Positions 44,318 through 53,233 of a stretch of DNA of 64,000 bases are shown here, piece by piece (the stretch's first letter is position 1; every line of letters starts with the position of its first letter). The DNA is taken from positions 1 to 64,000 of the forward strand of contig JAISWO010000063.1 in assembly GCA_031271045.1 (NCBI GenBank). Direction: 5' to 3'. The notes under the pieces are model-generated. The model was not told where the DNA came from, searched no databases, and saw nothing but the letters and a program-made list of their open reading frames with translations. The stretch comes from Tannerellaceae bacterium (GTDB taxonomy: Bacteria > Bacteroidota > Bacteroidia > Bacteroidales > Tannerellaceae). The translations under genes were made by a program, and so were the position numbers.

Positions 44318-47300
44318 ACGGACGAAACAACCGGCACAGAGGTATCGGAGCCATGGTGGCCTTTGCCGTAAACCATCCCGTCACCATCGGCATGATGGTG
44401 CTGGGCGTCCTGCTGCTGGGCAAGATTTCCTACGACCGGCTGAGCGTGGACTTATTGCCCGACCTGAATAACCCCCGCCTTTTCATCGAAATAAAAGCCG
44501 GCGAACGACCACCCGAAGAGATTGAGAAACAGTTCGTCAGGAACATCGAGTCGATGGCCATCCGGCAGAACGACGTGACGGAAGTATCCTCCGTCATACG
44601 GGCCGGCTCGGCGCGTATAACGGTAGAATATACATGGAAGAAGGATATGGACGAAGCCTTCATCGACCTGCAGAAGGCGATGAACCCTTTCACCCAGGAG
44701 CCTGACCTGGAAGAGCTGAAGATCACGCAGCACGACCCCAACCTCGCACCTGTCCTGCTGATCGGAATGTCGCACCGGACGCTGACCGATATGTCCGAGC
44801 TGAGGAAAATAGCCGTCAACTATATCCGCAACGAACTGATCCGACTGGAAGGCGTGGCGGAAGTCAGCCTGTCGGGAGAAGAAGTCAGCGTGCTGACCAT
44901 CGAAGCAGATCCTCGCCGCTTAGACGCTCACCAACTGAAGGTGGAAGACATCGCCCAACGGATCGAGGCAAACAACCGGAGCCTTTCCGGCGGACGCGTA
45001 AGCGAAATGGGATTGCAATACTTGGTGAAAAGCCCCTCCCTGTTTGCTGCGGAAGTCGACTTCGAGAACCTGATTGTCGCCACAGCAGCCGACGCCGACA
45101 ACGCCCCCCTCCTGCTGAAAGAGGTCGCCACCGTGCGCTTTGAAAACCAGCGGCCGGAGAACATCGTACGCATCAACGGACAACGATGCCTGGGTCTGTC
45201 GGTCTACAAAGAGATGCGCTTCAATACCGTCCGGGTGACGGAAGAGGTAAGCAAACGGTTGCGTACAATCGAACAGGCCTTGCCGGGCTACCGCTTTCAG
45301 GTGATCAGCAACCAGGGCGCCTTCATCCGGCAGGCCATCGACGAAGTGAAGGGCAGCGCCCTGGCCGGCATCGCCCTGGCCGTCGTTGTCCTCTTCATCT
45401 TCCTGCGCCGGCTGGGTGCGACGCTGATCGTAAGCCTGGCCATCCCCATCTCAATCGTAACGACCTTCAACCTGATGTTCTTCCAAGGCCTGACCCTGAA
45501 CATCATGACGCTCGGCGGACTGGCGCTCGGCGCCGGTATGCTGGTGGATAACGCCATCGTCGTTATCGAAAGCATCTTCCGTAACCACGAGGCTGCCTCG
45601 CCTCCCGGGCGGGCGAGCTTTCTCACGCGGGTAAATGGGAAAATTCAACAAGGCGGAGAGGCGTTGAAAGAGGCCATTATCACCGGGACGTCGGAGGTGG
45701 CCGGAGCCGTGACGGCCTCTACGTTGACGACGATCGTCGTCTTCCTGCCGATTGTCTACCTGCACGGCGCTTCGGGAGCCTTGTTCAAAGACCAGGCCTG
45801 GACGGTTGCCTTCTCGCTGCTCTCGTCGCTCTTCGTTGCCTTGTGGGTGATCCCGATGCTGTATTACCGCATCTTCGGAGGCCGGCGCAGACAGGAAGAA
45901 GCCGCCCGCCCGCAGCCGGTACGGATCACGGGGTACGCCCGTCTGCTCCGGCGGCTCATCGCCCATAGCTTACCGGTCGCCGGCGGCGCGGCGCTGTGTG
46001 TTGCCGGCACGGTGCTGCTCCTGCCGCTGGTTGGGACGGAGTTTATGCCGCGCACCGAAGGCAAGGCCTTCACCATCTCGGTGAAACTGCCGGAAGGCGC
46101 TACGCTGGAACGTACGGATGCAGCCGTCGGTCAATTAGAAGAGCTGCTGCACACCCTCGCCGGCGATTCGGCCTCCATCATTTACACCCATGCCGGCGCA
46201 GGCAGTGGGTCGGAGAACGCCGTCTTCGAAGGCGACAACACCGCCATGATGAAGGTCATCCTCTCTCCCGCCTGCGCCCTTGCGCCGGAAATGCTCATCG
46301 CACGTTTTATTGAGACGGCCGAAACGCCCGGCAGCCTCGAACTGAACGTACGGCAGGAGGAAAACTCGCTCCAGTCTTTCTTAGGCGGCGAAAGCGCTCC
46401 CATCGCCGTAGAGGTCAAAGGGGAAGACCTGGACGAAATAGCCGCCCTGACCGAAGAAGTGAAGGCCCGCCTCATGGCCGTGAACGGTCTGTACAACATC
46501 CGCTCTTCGGTAGAAGACGGCGCCCCGGAGGTGAGTATTTCCATCGACCGCACCCTGGCCGGCATGAACAACCTGAGCATAGCCACCATCACCCAGCAAT
46601 TGCAACAGCAGCTCGGCGGCCGGGAAGCCGGACAGATGGAATACCGCGGCGAGATGCGCCGGATAAGGATCCAAACGCCCGGCATCTCCCTCGGTCGACT
46701 GGGCGAGGTCGTCATCCATAGCGGCGAACAGTCCTGGCGCCTGAACGAGATAGCCACCCTGGAACATACCGAGGCGCCCCAGGAGATATTCCGCCGCAAC
46801 CAGAGCCGCATCGGAAAAGTAATGGCCGATATGGAAGCCGGACACTCGCTGGATAAACTGGCCGGCGAAGTCCGTTCGGCTGTAAGCGGGATAGAAACGC
46901 CTGCCAACTATTCCATCCTCGTCGCCGGGGAAGAAGCCAAACGGCAGGAGTCGGTCAACAGCCTGCTCTTTGCCCTGGCGCTGTCGGTCGTATTGGTCTA
47001 TATGACGCTGGCCTCTCAATTTGAGTCGCTGCTCCATCCCTTCACCATCCTGCTGACAATACCACTGGCCACGACGGGCGCTGTCTGGCTGTTTTTCCTC
47101 ACCGGGACGACGGTCAATATCATGGGGATCATCGGTATTGTCATGCTGGCTGGGATCGCAGTCAACAATGCCATTATATTGGTGGACCGTATCAACCAGT
47201 TGGCGAAAGCAGGCCTGGAGCTCACCGAAGCCATCGTACAGGCCGGACAGCAGCGCATCCGCCCCATCATCATGACCAGCCTGACGACGATCCTGGCCTT

Positions 47301-47472
47301 GCTGCCGCTCGCTCTCCGGATAGGAGAAGGTAGCTCCCTGCGCTCGCCGATGGCTATCGCTGTGGTCGGCGGACTGATCACCTCCACGCTGATGAGCCTG
47401 ATCGTTATTCCCTGCGTCTACTACTTGCTGGAACGCCTCAAAAGAAGATGGATCAACCGGCAACCGCTATGA
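44314..47472 (+). CDS. RND transporter, first subunit of the RND/ABC operon
   Basis: A 1052-aa RND pump with twelve membrane segments and two periplasmic domains. In TM4 the relay reads Asp412-Asn413 (MLVDNAIVVIES) rather than Asp-Asp. The TM10 Lys is replaced by Asn951 (IAVNNAIILVD). Such DN/NN forms exist among other RND subgroups, so proton coupling may differ from AcrB. It shares its start with the end of the adaptor and its stop with the start of the fusion gene, both as ATGA overlaps, so these are likely made in fixed ratio. Confidence 0.94.
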   Translation: MNGRNNRHRGIGAMVAFAVNHPVTIGMMVLGVLLLGKISYDRLSVDLLPDLNNPRLFIEIKAGERPPEEIEKQFVRNIESMAIRQNDVTEVSSVIRAGSARITVEYTWKKDMDEAFIDLQKAMNPFTQEPDLEELKITQHDPNLAPVLLIGMSHRTLTDMSELRKIAVNYIRNELIRLEGVAEVSLSGEEVSVLTIEADPRRLDAHQLKVEDIAQRIEANNRSLSGGRVSEMGLQYLVKSPSLFAAEVDFENLIVATAADADNAPLLLKEVATVRFENQRPENIVRINGQRCLGLSVYKEMRFNTVRVTEEVSKRLRTIEQALPGYRFQVISNQGAFIRQAIDEVKGSALAGIALAVVVLFIFLRRLGATLIVSLAIPISIVTTFNLMFFQGLTLNIMTLGGLALGAGMLVDNAIVVIESIFRNHEAASPPGRASFLTRVNGKIQQGGEALKEAIITGTSEVAGAVTASTLTTIVVFLPIVYLHGASGALFKDQAWTVAFSLLSSLFVALWVIPMLYYRIFGGRRRQEEAARPQPVRITGYARLLRRLIAHSLPVAGGAALCVAGTVLLLPLVGTEFMPRTEGKAFTISVKLPEGATLERTDAAVGQLEELLHTLAGDSASIIYTHAGAGSGSENAVFEGDNTAMMKVILSPACALAPEMLIARFIETAETPGSLELNVRQEENSLQSFLGGESAPIAVEVKGEDLDEIAALTEEVKARLMAVNGLYNIRSSVEDGAPEVSISIDRTLAGMNNLSIATITQQLQQQLGGREAGQMEYRGEMRRIRIQTPGISLGRLGEVVIHSGEQSWRLNEIATLEHTEAPQEIFRRNQSRIGKVMADMEAGHSLDKLAGEVRSAVSGIETPANYSILVAGEEAKRQESVNSLLFALALSVVLVYMTLASQFESLLHPFTILLTIPLATTGAVWLFFLTGTTVNIMGIIGIVMLAGIAVNNAIILVDRINQLAKAGLELTEAIVQAGQQRIRPIIMTSLTTILALLPLALRIGEGSSLRSPMAIAVVGGLITSTLMSLIVIPCVYYLLERLKRRWINRQPL

Positions 47473-50400
47473 GCTTCGTACTGCACAGGAGGATAACGAT
47501 CTGTATGCTGTTCACGGCTCTTTCCCTGCTGGGATACGTGTCTTACCGGCAGCTTCCGGTCGAGCTGCTGCCCAACGCAGAGCTGCCCGTCCTTTTCGTG
47601 CAAATCATCTCGCAGCAGGAGATGGACCCTGCTTACGTAGAGTCGGAGGTCATCATTCCCCTGGAAGGCGCCATCCGCTCCGTCGGTGGCGTAGACCGGC
47701 TGCAATCGACCGTCGACAGCCGCCGGTCGTACATGCAGGTTGAGTTCCGGAAAGATATCCGCTTTAGCCTCACCTCCATCAAGCTTCAGGACAAGATAAA
47801 CGAAGTAGCCCGCACCCTGCCCGACGGCTTTGCCGTACAGGTGCAGAAGGTGGATATCCGGCAGATGATGAACAACTTCATGGCGCTCGAGGCGAGAGGC
47901 TCGGGGGGAGCCGACCGCGTCCGCCACATCGTGGATAAGGAGATCCGCTCCTCGCTCGAAAACATCGACGGTATAGCCGCCGTCCAAGTCTATGGCGGAC
48001 GCGAAAAGGCCATTGAGATACGCTTAGACCCCGACGCCTGCCGGGCGCTGGACCTTACGCCGTCGCAGATCAGCAGCCTCCTGTCGCAGAATACGCAGGA
48101 GAAGGCCTTCGCAGGCTATGCCGACGAGCCCGGACGCCGGTATTTCGTACACGTGGATGCGCTTTACACACAGGTGTCCGACTTGGAGAATATCGTCGTC
48201 TCGCCCGGAGGCCCCGTCCGGCTGAAGGATATCGCCACCGTCTTCTTCGACAGGAAAGAAGAGACTACGTACAGCCGCGTCGACGGCAAAGAGGCCGTGT
48301 CCATTTCGCTGGTCAATGACTCGCAAAGCAACCTGATCGAACTCTCCCACCGCACGCTGGTCGTGGTGAACGAACTTAACCGCCGTCTATCTTCTCAGGA
48401 CGTAGAGATTGTCGTTCGCGAGAATACGGCGGAGCAGATGGAGACGAATATCCAACAGATCATCCACCTGGCACTGGTGGGCGGTCTGCTGGCCGTTGTT
48501 ATCCTGTGGGTGTTCCTGAGGAACCTCCGCTTAGTGTTCTTCATCGCCCTCTCCATACCGATCTCCGTATATGCGGCGTTCAACTTCTTTTATGCGGCCG
48601 GTATCACGGTCAACAGCCTGACGTTGGTGGGTATGGCGCTGGCTGTGGGGATGCTGCTGGACAATAGCGTCGTGGTGCTGGAGAATATCTACCGGCTGGC
48701 CGGCGTGGGGCACAGTCCCGAACGGGCAGTCACGCAAGGCGCTCGCGAGGTGTGGCGCTCTATCCTGGCGGCTACGCTTACGACGATTACGGTCTTCCTG
48801 CCTTTTGTTTTCTCGGACAACTTCCTGATTAAGTTGATTGGGCGTCATATCGGCGTCTCGATCATCTCTACGTTGAGCATTTCATTGCTGGTTGCACTGT
48901 TGTTTATACCGATGGGGACGTATGTGCTGTTGCGGCACAACGACCGGCGTACGGTGTTCTTTCAGAAAGTATCGCTTGCACAGCGGGCGGTGCAGATTTA
49001 CTTGGTCTTGCTCAAGACCTGCATGCGCCACCCGGGGGCGACGACGTTGGGGTCTATTGTCTTGCTCTTCGTGACGCTGGCATTGACGCTGGCGCTCAAC
49101 GTCAGCCGGATGAGGGAGGTCGACACCGACCGGTTCAATATCTACGTATCCATGCAGACGGGCAGCGCCCTTGAGCAGACCGACCGGGCCGTCCGGGCGA
49201 TGGAAGAGCGCTTGGCCGATTTCCCCGAAAAGCAAGAGCTGAGCTGCCGCATACAGGAAAGGGAAGCCGTTCTGACCTTCGTCCTGAAAGAGAACTATCA
49301 ACGCATCGGCCGCCGGACAATGGCAGACATCCAGTCGGATGTGCAACGGATCCTGTCCGGCATCAACGGGGCGACGGTCTCCCTCGCCGATCCTTCCTCC
49401 CGCGGCGGAGGGGGAGAGGGTGGTGGTGATATCGGCGGCATGGGCAGTATGATGCGGCTGCTGGGTATCGGTGATAATCGCGAGCGTATGGTCATTAAAG
49501 GGCCGGACTTCGATCGGATGCGCTTGGTTGCCGAAGATTTCCGCTACTACCTGGAGGCGCAAAGCTTCATCCGGAGCGCTCGCGTATCCTACAACGAGCG
49601 ACAACCGGAGTTACTCCTCGATGTCGATCCGCTCCGGCTTAGCTCGTACGGGCTCACGCTCCAGGATGTTTCCTCCGGATTGCTGTCGCTCAACAACGAC
49701 TTGCCGTCGGGAAGCGCTTTCAAGGTTGGGGACGAGACCTACGACATCATCATACGTAACGGAATTCCTCCTGCCGGCGAAGAGCCGGCAAGGGCTAAAA
49801 CTACCGACGACCTGCGGGCTCTGCAAATACAGAACCGCACAGGCGAACGCTACCCCCTGCCGGCTCTGGCCGACATGCGATACAACCAGGGACGGTCGCA
49901 GATCCTGCGGGTGAATCAGGATAAGCAGATTGAAGTCTTCTATAACTTCTCAAGGGATGTGGAAAGTTCCACGTCGCTGCTCGAAGGGTACAGGGCGGAC
50001 ATTGATCGCTTGGTGGCAGGCTACAACCTGCCGGCGGGCGTGGCTGTCGAAGTCTTTCACGAGGAGGATTTGTTCGGCAGCTACAAGTTTCTTATCCTGG
50101 CGGCCTTCGTGCTTATCTTTATGATACTGGCTTCGGTGTTCGAATCGGTGGTGACGCCCTTTGTGTTGTTGTTTTCGATTCCGCTGGCGGCTACCGGCTC
50201 GCTGATCGCCATTGCCATTACGGGCAACAGCCTGCTGAATGCCAATACGCTCACCGGCTTTCTTATCTTGCTCGGCGTGGTGGTGAACAACAGCATCCTG
50301 CTGATTGATTATGCCCATATCCTGCGCCGGAGGGGCTGTCGCCGGGAACGCGCCCTGATGGAGGCCGGCCTGTCGCGCGTGCGTCCGATCCTGATAACGG

Positions 50401-52127
50401 CCATTACGACCATCGTGGCCATGCTGCCTCTGGCCATGGGCGACACGGAGTACGCCGGGGCTATTGGGGCGCCTTTTGCAATTACGGTCATCGGCGGGCT
50501 GGCCTTTTCGACTTTGCTCACGCTGATCCTTGTGCCTACGGTCTGCTTGTCGTTGGAGAATGTACTCCGGTGGTACCGCACTTTGTCGCTCCGGGTGAAA
50601 GGTTTGCACCTGGCGCTCTTCGCAGGCGGGATAGCTTGTATTTATTTGTATGCCGATGGCTTGCTGTGGCAGTCGGCTTATTTCGTCGCCCTGGTCGTCG
50701 CCATACCGGGGGCTACCCGCTTCGCGCAAAACAGTCTGCGGAGCGCCCGGGCAGAGGTGATCAGTCCTTCGGAAGGCATCCGGATCCGGATTCGTAACGT
50801 GGTGAAGGTGTACGATCGTCCGGGGCGTTTCCTCCGTCAATGGAACAGCGGTTCGCGCACCCGGCGGAGGCTCTCTGCGGGCGATGCCTGGCAGTTTGTG
50901 CTGCTGGGATTCGGCGTTTACTTCACCTTCTTCTATCTCCAGCACCGGTTCTGGATCTACTTGCTTTCGTTTGCCGTTTACGCCGCCTCGCTTCATCTGT
51001 GGCGGAAGCTGCGGGAGCGCCTCGGCGAAAGGTGGAACGGGCGGCGCTTGAATGACGTTGTCTTCTGGGCCATACCGGCAATTATCCTCGTCGCTCTGGC
51101 AGGGAGGATGAACAACGCGGGGCTGATCGTCGTCACCGGCCTGGCATGGGGCGCCGGCCTGGTTGTTTACCTTACGTCACAGTATCTCTACGGGCGGGAG
51201 GTGAACATCGAGCGGGTGAAAGGACGGTGGGCCGGCCTGCGCCGGTCCTGGTTCCGCATCGTCAAGGGCATTCCCCTGATCGGGAAGCGGCGGAGGCCTT
51301 TCAAAGCCTTGCGGGGCGTCTCGTTCGAGATCGGGGCCGGCATGTTCGGACTCCTGGGGCCTAACGGGGCCGGCAAGTCGACCCTGATGCGTATCGTCTG
51401 CGGAATACTGGAACAGAGCTATGGAAGTATTTGTATCAATGACCGGGATACGCGCATCTACCGCGAGGAACTGCAAGGCCTGATCGGTTTCCTGCCCCAG
51501 GAGTTCGGCGCCTACGAGCAAATGACTGCCCGTGAGTTCCTCGACTACCAGGCTATCCTGAAAGGCATCACCGACAGCCGCCTCCGGCAGGAACGCATCG
51601 ACTACGTCCTGAAGGCCGTCCATTTGTCCGAACGGCGGGGGGATCGCATCGCCTCTTTTTCCGGAGGAATGAAGCAGCGCATCGGCATTGCCCTGATCTT
51701 GCTCCATCTGCCCCGTATCCTGGTGGTGGACGAGCCAACCGCCGGACTGGACCCGCGCGAGCGAATACGCTTCCGCAACCTGCTGGTGGAGCTGAGCCGC
51801 GAACGGATTGTCATCTTCTCGACGCATATCATTGAAGACATCGCCAGCTCCTGCAACCAGGTGGCGGTCGTCAACCAAGGCGAACTCAAATATTTCGGAC
51901 ACCCGGTCGATATGGTCAGCCGGGCCGCCGGAAAGGTATGGAGCTTCCGCCTCGACCGGGAAGCTTTCGACGCCTTGCCCAACCGCGCCGGCATCATTCA
52001 TCACTTCCGGGACGAAGAGGGATACGTCCGCGTGCGCTGCCTGGCGGCCCAACAGCCCCGGCCCGACGCCGTCGCGGCAACGCCCAACCTGGAAGACGCC
52101 TATCTTTGCCTCCTCAGAAACCTGTAA
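47469..52127 (+). CDS. RND transporter fused to an ABC ATP-binding domain
   Basis: A 1552-aa chimera. Residues 1 to about 1030 form a complete RND pump with Asp398-Asn399 (TM4) and Asn940-Asn941 in TM10. After TM12 the chain continues with six or so extra hydrophobic segments (about 1035-1250). An ATPase-like first strand, IRIRNVVKVYD, appears near 1104-1114. The rest of the ABC domain resumes near 1275: Walker A GPNGAGKST with Lys1303, signature FSGGMKQR with Ser1398, Walker B VVDEP with Asp1421 and Glu1422, and H-loop His1453. The ATPase type matches ABC-2 exporters. The start at 47469 gives an ATGA overlap; 47448 is an alternative. An ABC permease gene follows after 5 bases. Confidence 0.92.
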   Translation: MSFVLHRRITICMLFTALSLLGYVSYRQLPVELLPNAELPVLFVQIISQQEMDPAYVESEVIIPLEGAIRSVGGVDRLQSTVDSRRSYMQVEFRKDIRFSLTSIKLQDKINEVARTLPDGFAVQVQKVDIRQMMNNFMALEARGSGGADRVRHIVDKEIRSSLENIDGIAAVQVYGGREKAIEIRLDPDACRALDLTPSQISSLLSQNTQEKAFAGYADEPGRRYFVHVDALYTQVSDLENIVVSPGGPVRLKDIATVFFDRKEETTYSRVDGKEAVSISLVNDSQSNLIELSHRTLVVVNELNRRLSSQDVEIVVRENTAEQMETNIQQIIHLALVGGLLAVVILWVFLRNLRLVFFIALSIPISVYAAFNFFYAAGITVNSLTLVGMALAVGMLLDNSVVVLENIYRLAGVGHSPERAVTQGAREVWRSILAATLTTITVFLPFVFSDNFLIKLIGRHIGVSIISTLSISLLVALLFIPMGTYVLLRHNDRRTVFFQKVSLAQRAVQIYLVLLKTCMRHPGATTLGSIVLLFVTLALTLALNVSRMREVDTDRFNIYVSMQTGSALEQTDRAVRAMEERLADFPEKQELSCRIQEREAVLTFVLKENYQRIGRRTMADIQSDVQRILSGINGATVSLADPSSRGGGGEGGGDIGGMGSMMRLLGIGDNRERMVIKGPDFDRMRLVAEDFRYYLEAQSFIRSARVSYNERQPELLLDVDPLRLSSYGLTLQDVSSGLLSLNNDLPSGSAFKVGDETYDIIIRNGIPPAGEEPARAKTTDDLRALQIQNRTGERYPLPALADMRYNQGRSQILRVNQDKQIEVFYNFSRDVESSTSLLEGYRADIDRLVAGYNLPAGVAVEVFHEEDLFGSYKFLILAAFVLIFMILASVFESVVTPFVLLFSIPLAATGSLIAIAITGNSLLNANTLTGFLILLGVVVNNSILLIDYAHILRRRGCRRERALMEAGLSRVRPILITAITTIVAMLPLAMGDTEYAGAIGAPFAITVIGGLAFSTLLTLILVPTVCLSLENVLRWYRTLSLRVKGLHLALFAGGIACIYLYADGLLWQSAYFVALVVAIPGATRFAQNSLRSARAEVISPSEGIRIRIRNVVKVYDRPGRFLRQWNSGSRTRRRLSAGDAWQFVLLGFGVYFTFFYLQHRFWIYLLSFAVYAASLHLWRKLRERLGERWNGRRLNDVVFWAIPAIILVALAGRMNNAGLIVVTGLAWGAGLVVYLTSQYLYGREVNIERVKGRWAGLRRSWFRIVKGIPLIGKRRRPFKALRGVSFEIGAGMFGLLGPNGAGKSTLMRIVCGILEQSYGSICINDRDTRIYREELQGLIGFLPQEFGAYEQMTAREFLDYQAILKGITDSRLRQERIDYVLKAVHLSERRGDRIASFSGGMKQRIGIALILLHLPRILVVDEPTAGLDPRERIRFRNLLVELSRERIVIFSTHIIEDIASSCNQVAVVNQGELKYFGHPVDMVSRAAGKVWSFRLDREAFDALPNRAGIIHHFRDEEGYVRVRCLAAQQPRPDAVAATPNLEDAYLCLLRNL

Positions 52128-52132
52128 GAACA

Positions 52133-52849
52133 ATGAACTTCAAACAACTCGTCTCCCTCCTGCCCCGCCTGGCAAAGTATAACTTCCAGGTCATCTTCGC
52201 CGGCCGGTTCGGCTGGTTCCTGCTTGCTTCCTTTGCCCTTTTCCTGCTGTTGCTGTTCCAGATTGCCTGGGAGAATCAGGAGGAGGTCAACGAAGGCTTG
52301 ATCTACGAGCTGCTGTTCGTCCCGTCCCTGCTGCTGGTCTTCTACCCGGCGGTGTTCGGCATACAGAACGACGCCGACGCCCGCATACTGGAACTGCTCT
52401 TCGGAATCCCGAACTATAAGTATAAAGTTTGGGCGGTACGCCTGGCGATGATCTACGTGGCCGTTTTCTGCATTTTGTTGCTCTTCTCCGCCGCCGCCGG
52501 GGTCTTGCTTTATCCTGTGCGACCCCTGATGATGGCGGCCCAACTGATGTTTCCGGTTGTTTTCTTCGGCAATCTGTCGTTTATGTTCTCCACAATCATC
52601 CGCAACGGCAACGGGACGGCCGTCGTGACGATCATCCTTTTTCTTCTCATCACCATACTGACGAACAGCGATGCGATCGACCGTTCCTTCTGGAACGTCC
52701 TGCTCAATCCCTTCAGCCCTCCCCGCGGCATGATACCGGCGCTATGGGAGAGCCTGGCGCTGAAAAACCGCCTCTTCCTTCTGGTCGGCAGTCTGGTCTG
52801 CATGATGGTGGGCCTGCTGAACCTCCAGCAGCGCGAGAAATTCCTCTGA
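52133..52849 (+). CDS. ABC-2 type permease, partner of the RND-ABC fusion
   Basis: A 238-aa integral membrane protein with six hydrophobic segments, of the ABC-2 exporter permease type. The sequence YPAVFGIQNDADARILELLFG between TM2 and TM3 resembles the coupling region of such permeases. It begins five bases after the fusion gene, whose C-terminal ATPase is its obvious partner. The start at 52133 is chosen because it follows the fusion gene's stop; a longer reading runs through the preceding coding region. Last gene of the operon. Confidence 0.9.
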   Translation: MNFKQLVSLLPRLAKYNFQVIFAGRFGWFLLASFALFLLLLFQIAWENQEEVNEGLIYELLFVPSLLLVFYPAVFGIQNDADARILELLFGIPNYKYKVWAVRLAMIYVAVFCILLLFSAAAGVLLYPVRPLMMAAQLMFPVVFFGNLSFMFSTIIRNGNGTAVVTIILFLLITILTNSDAIDRSFWNVLLNPFSPPRGMIPALWESLALKNRLFLLVGSLVCMMVGLLNLQQREKFL

Positions 52850-52920
52850 GTTTAGCTGCCGAAGGGGGCTCGTTCGCTTCGTCGCTCCGCTTTGCCGTCG
52901 CCGCCCGGCGCCCCTTGGTG

Positions 52921-53214
52921 CTTGCACAACTATGTGCAAGTCGGAATGAGTGCCCGGTGGGGCTTGCAACATTGTGTGCAAGTCAAAATGAGTGCCCCTT
53001 GGGGCTTGCAACATTGTGTGCAAGCCGGAATGAGTGCTCATTTTCGTCAGCAACATCGTGTGCAAGTCAAAATGAGCAGTCATTTTCGCCGGCAACATGT
53101 TGTGCTTTTGAAAATGACTGCTCATTGGGGCTTGCACAACTATGTGCAAGCTATACCGGGCAGTCGTTGGGACTTGCGCAATTGTGTGCAAGCCGCGAGG
53201 GGCGCCCGGAGGCC
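52921..53214. repeat. 42-bp tandem repeat array 5
   Basis: Seven units of 42 bp start at 52921, 52963, 53005, 53047, 53089, 53131 and 53173. The first half of a unit forms CTTGCAC-AACTAT-GTGCAAG or CTTGCA-ACATTGTG-TGCAAG. The middle units lose these arms but gain CAACATGTTG. The second half carries other hairpins that differ by copy: GCCCC-TT-GGGGC, AATGAG-TG-CTCATT, AAAATGA-GCAG-TCATTTT. It lies between the convergent ends of the ABC permease gene and the fimbrial operon, and might serve as a transcription barrier. The rest of 52850-53233 is GC-rich with no gene. Confidence 0.95.
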
Positions 53215-53233
53215 TTTGCGTTCGCCGGTTCCT

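Noticed and set aside
1-53214. CRISPR arrays
   Set aside because: Units are directly adjacent with no unique spacers, and no cas genes are present.
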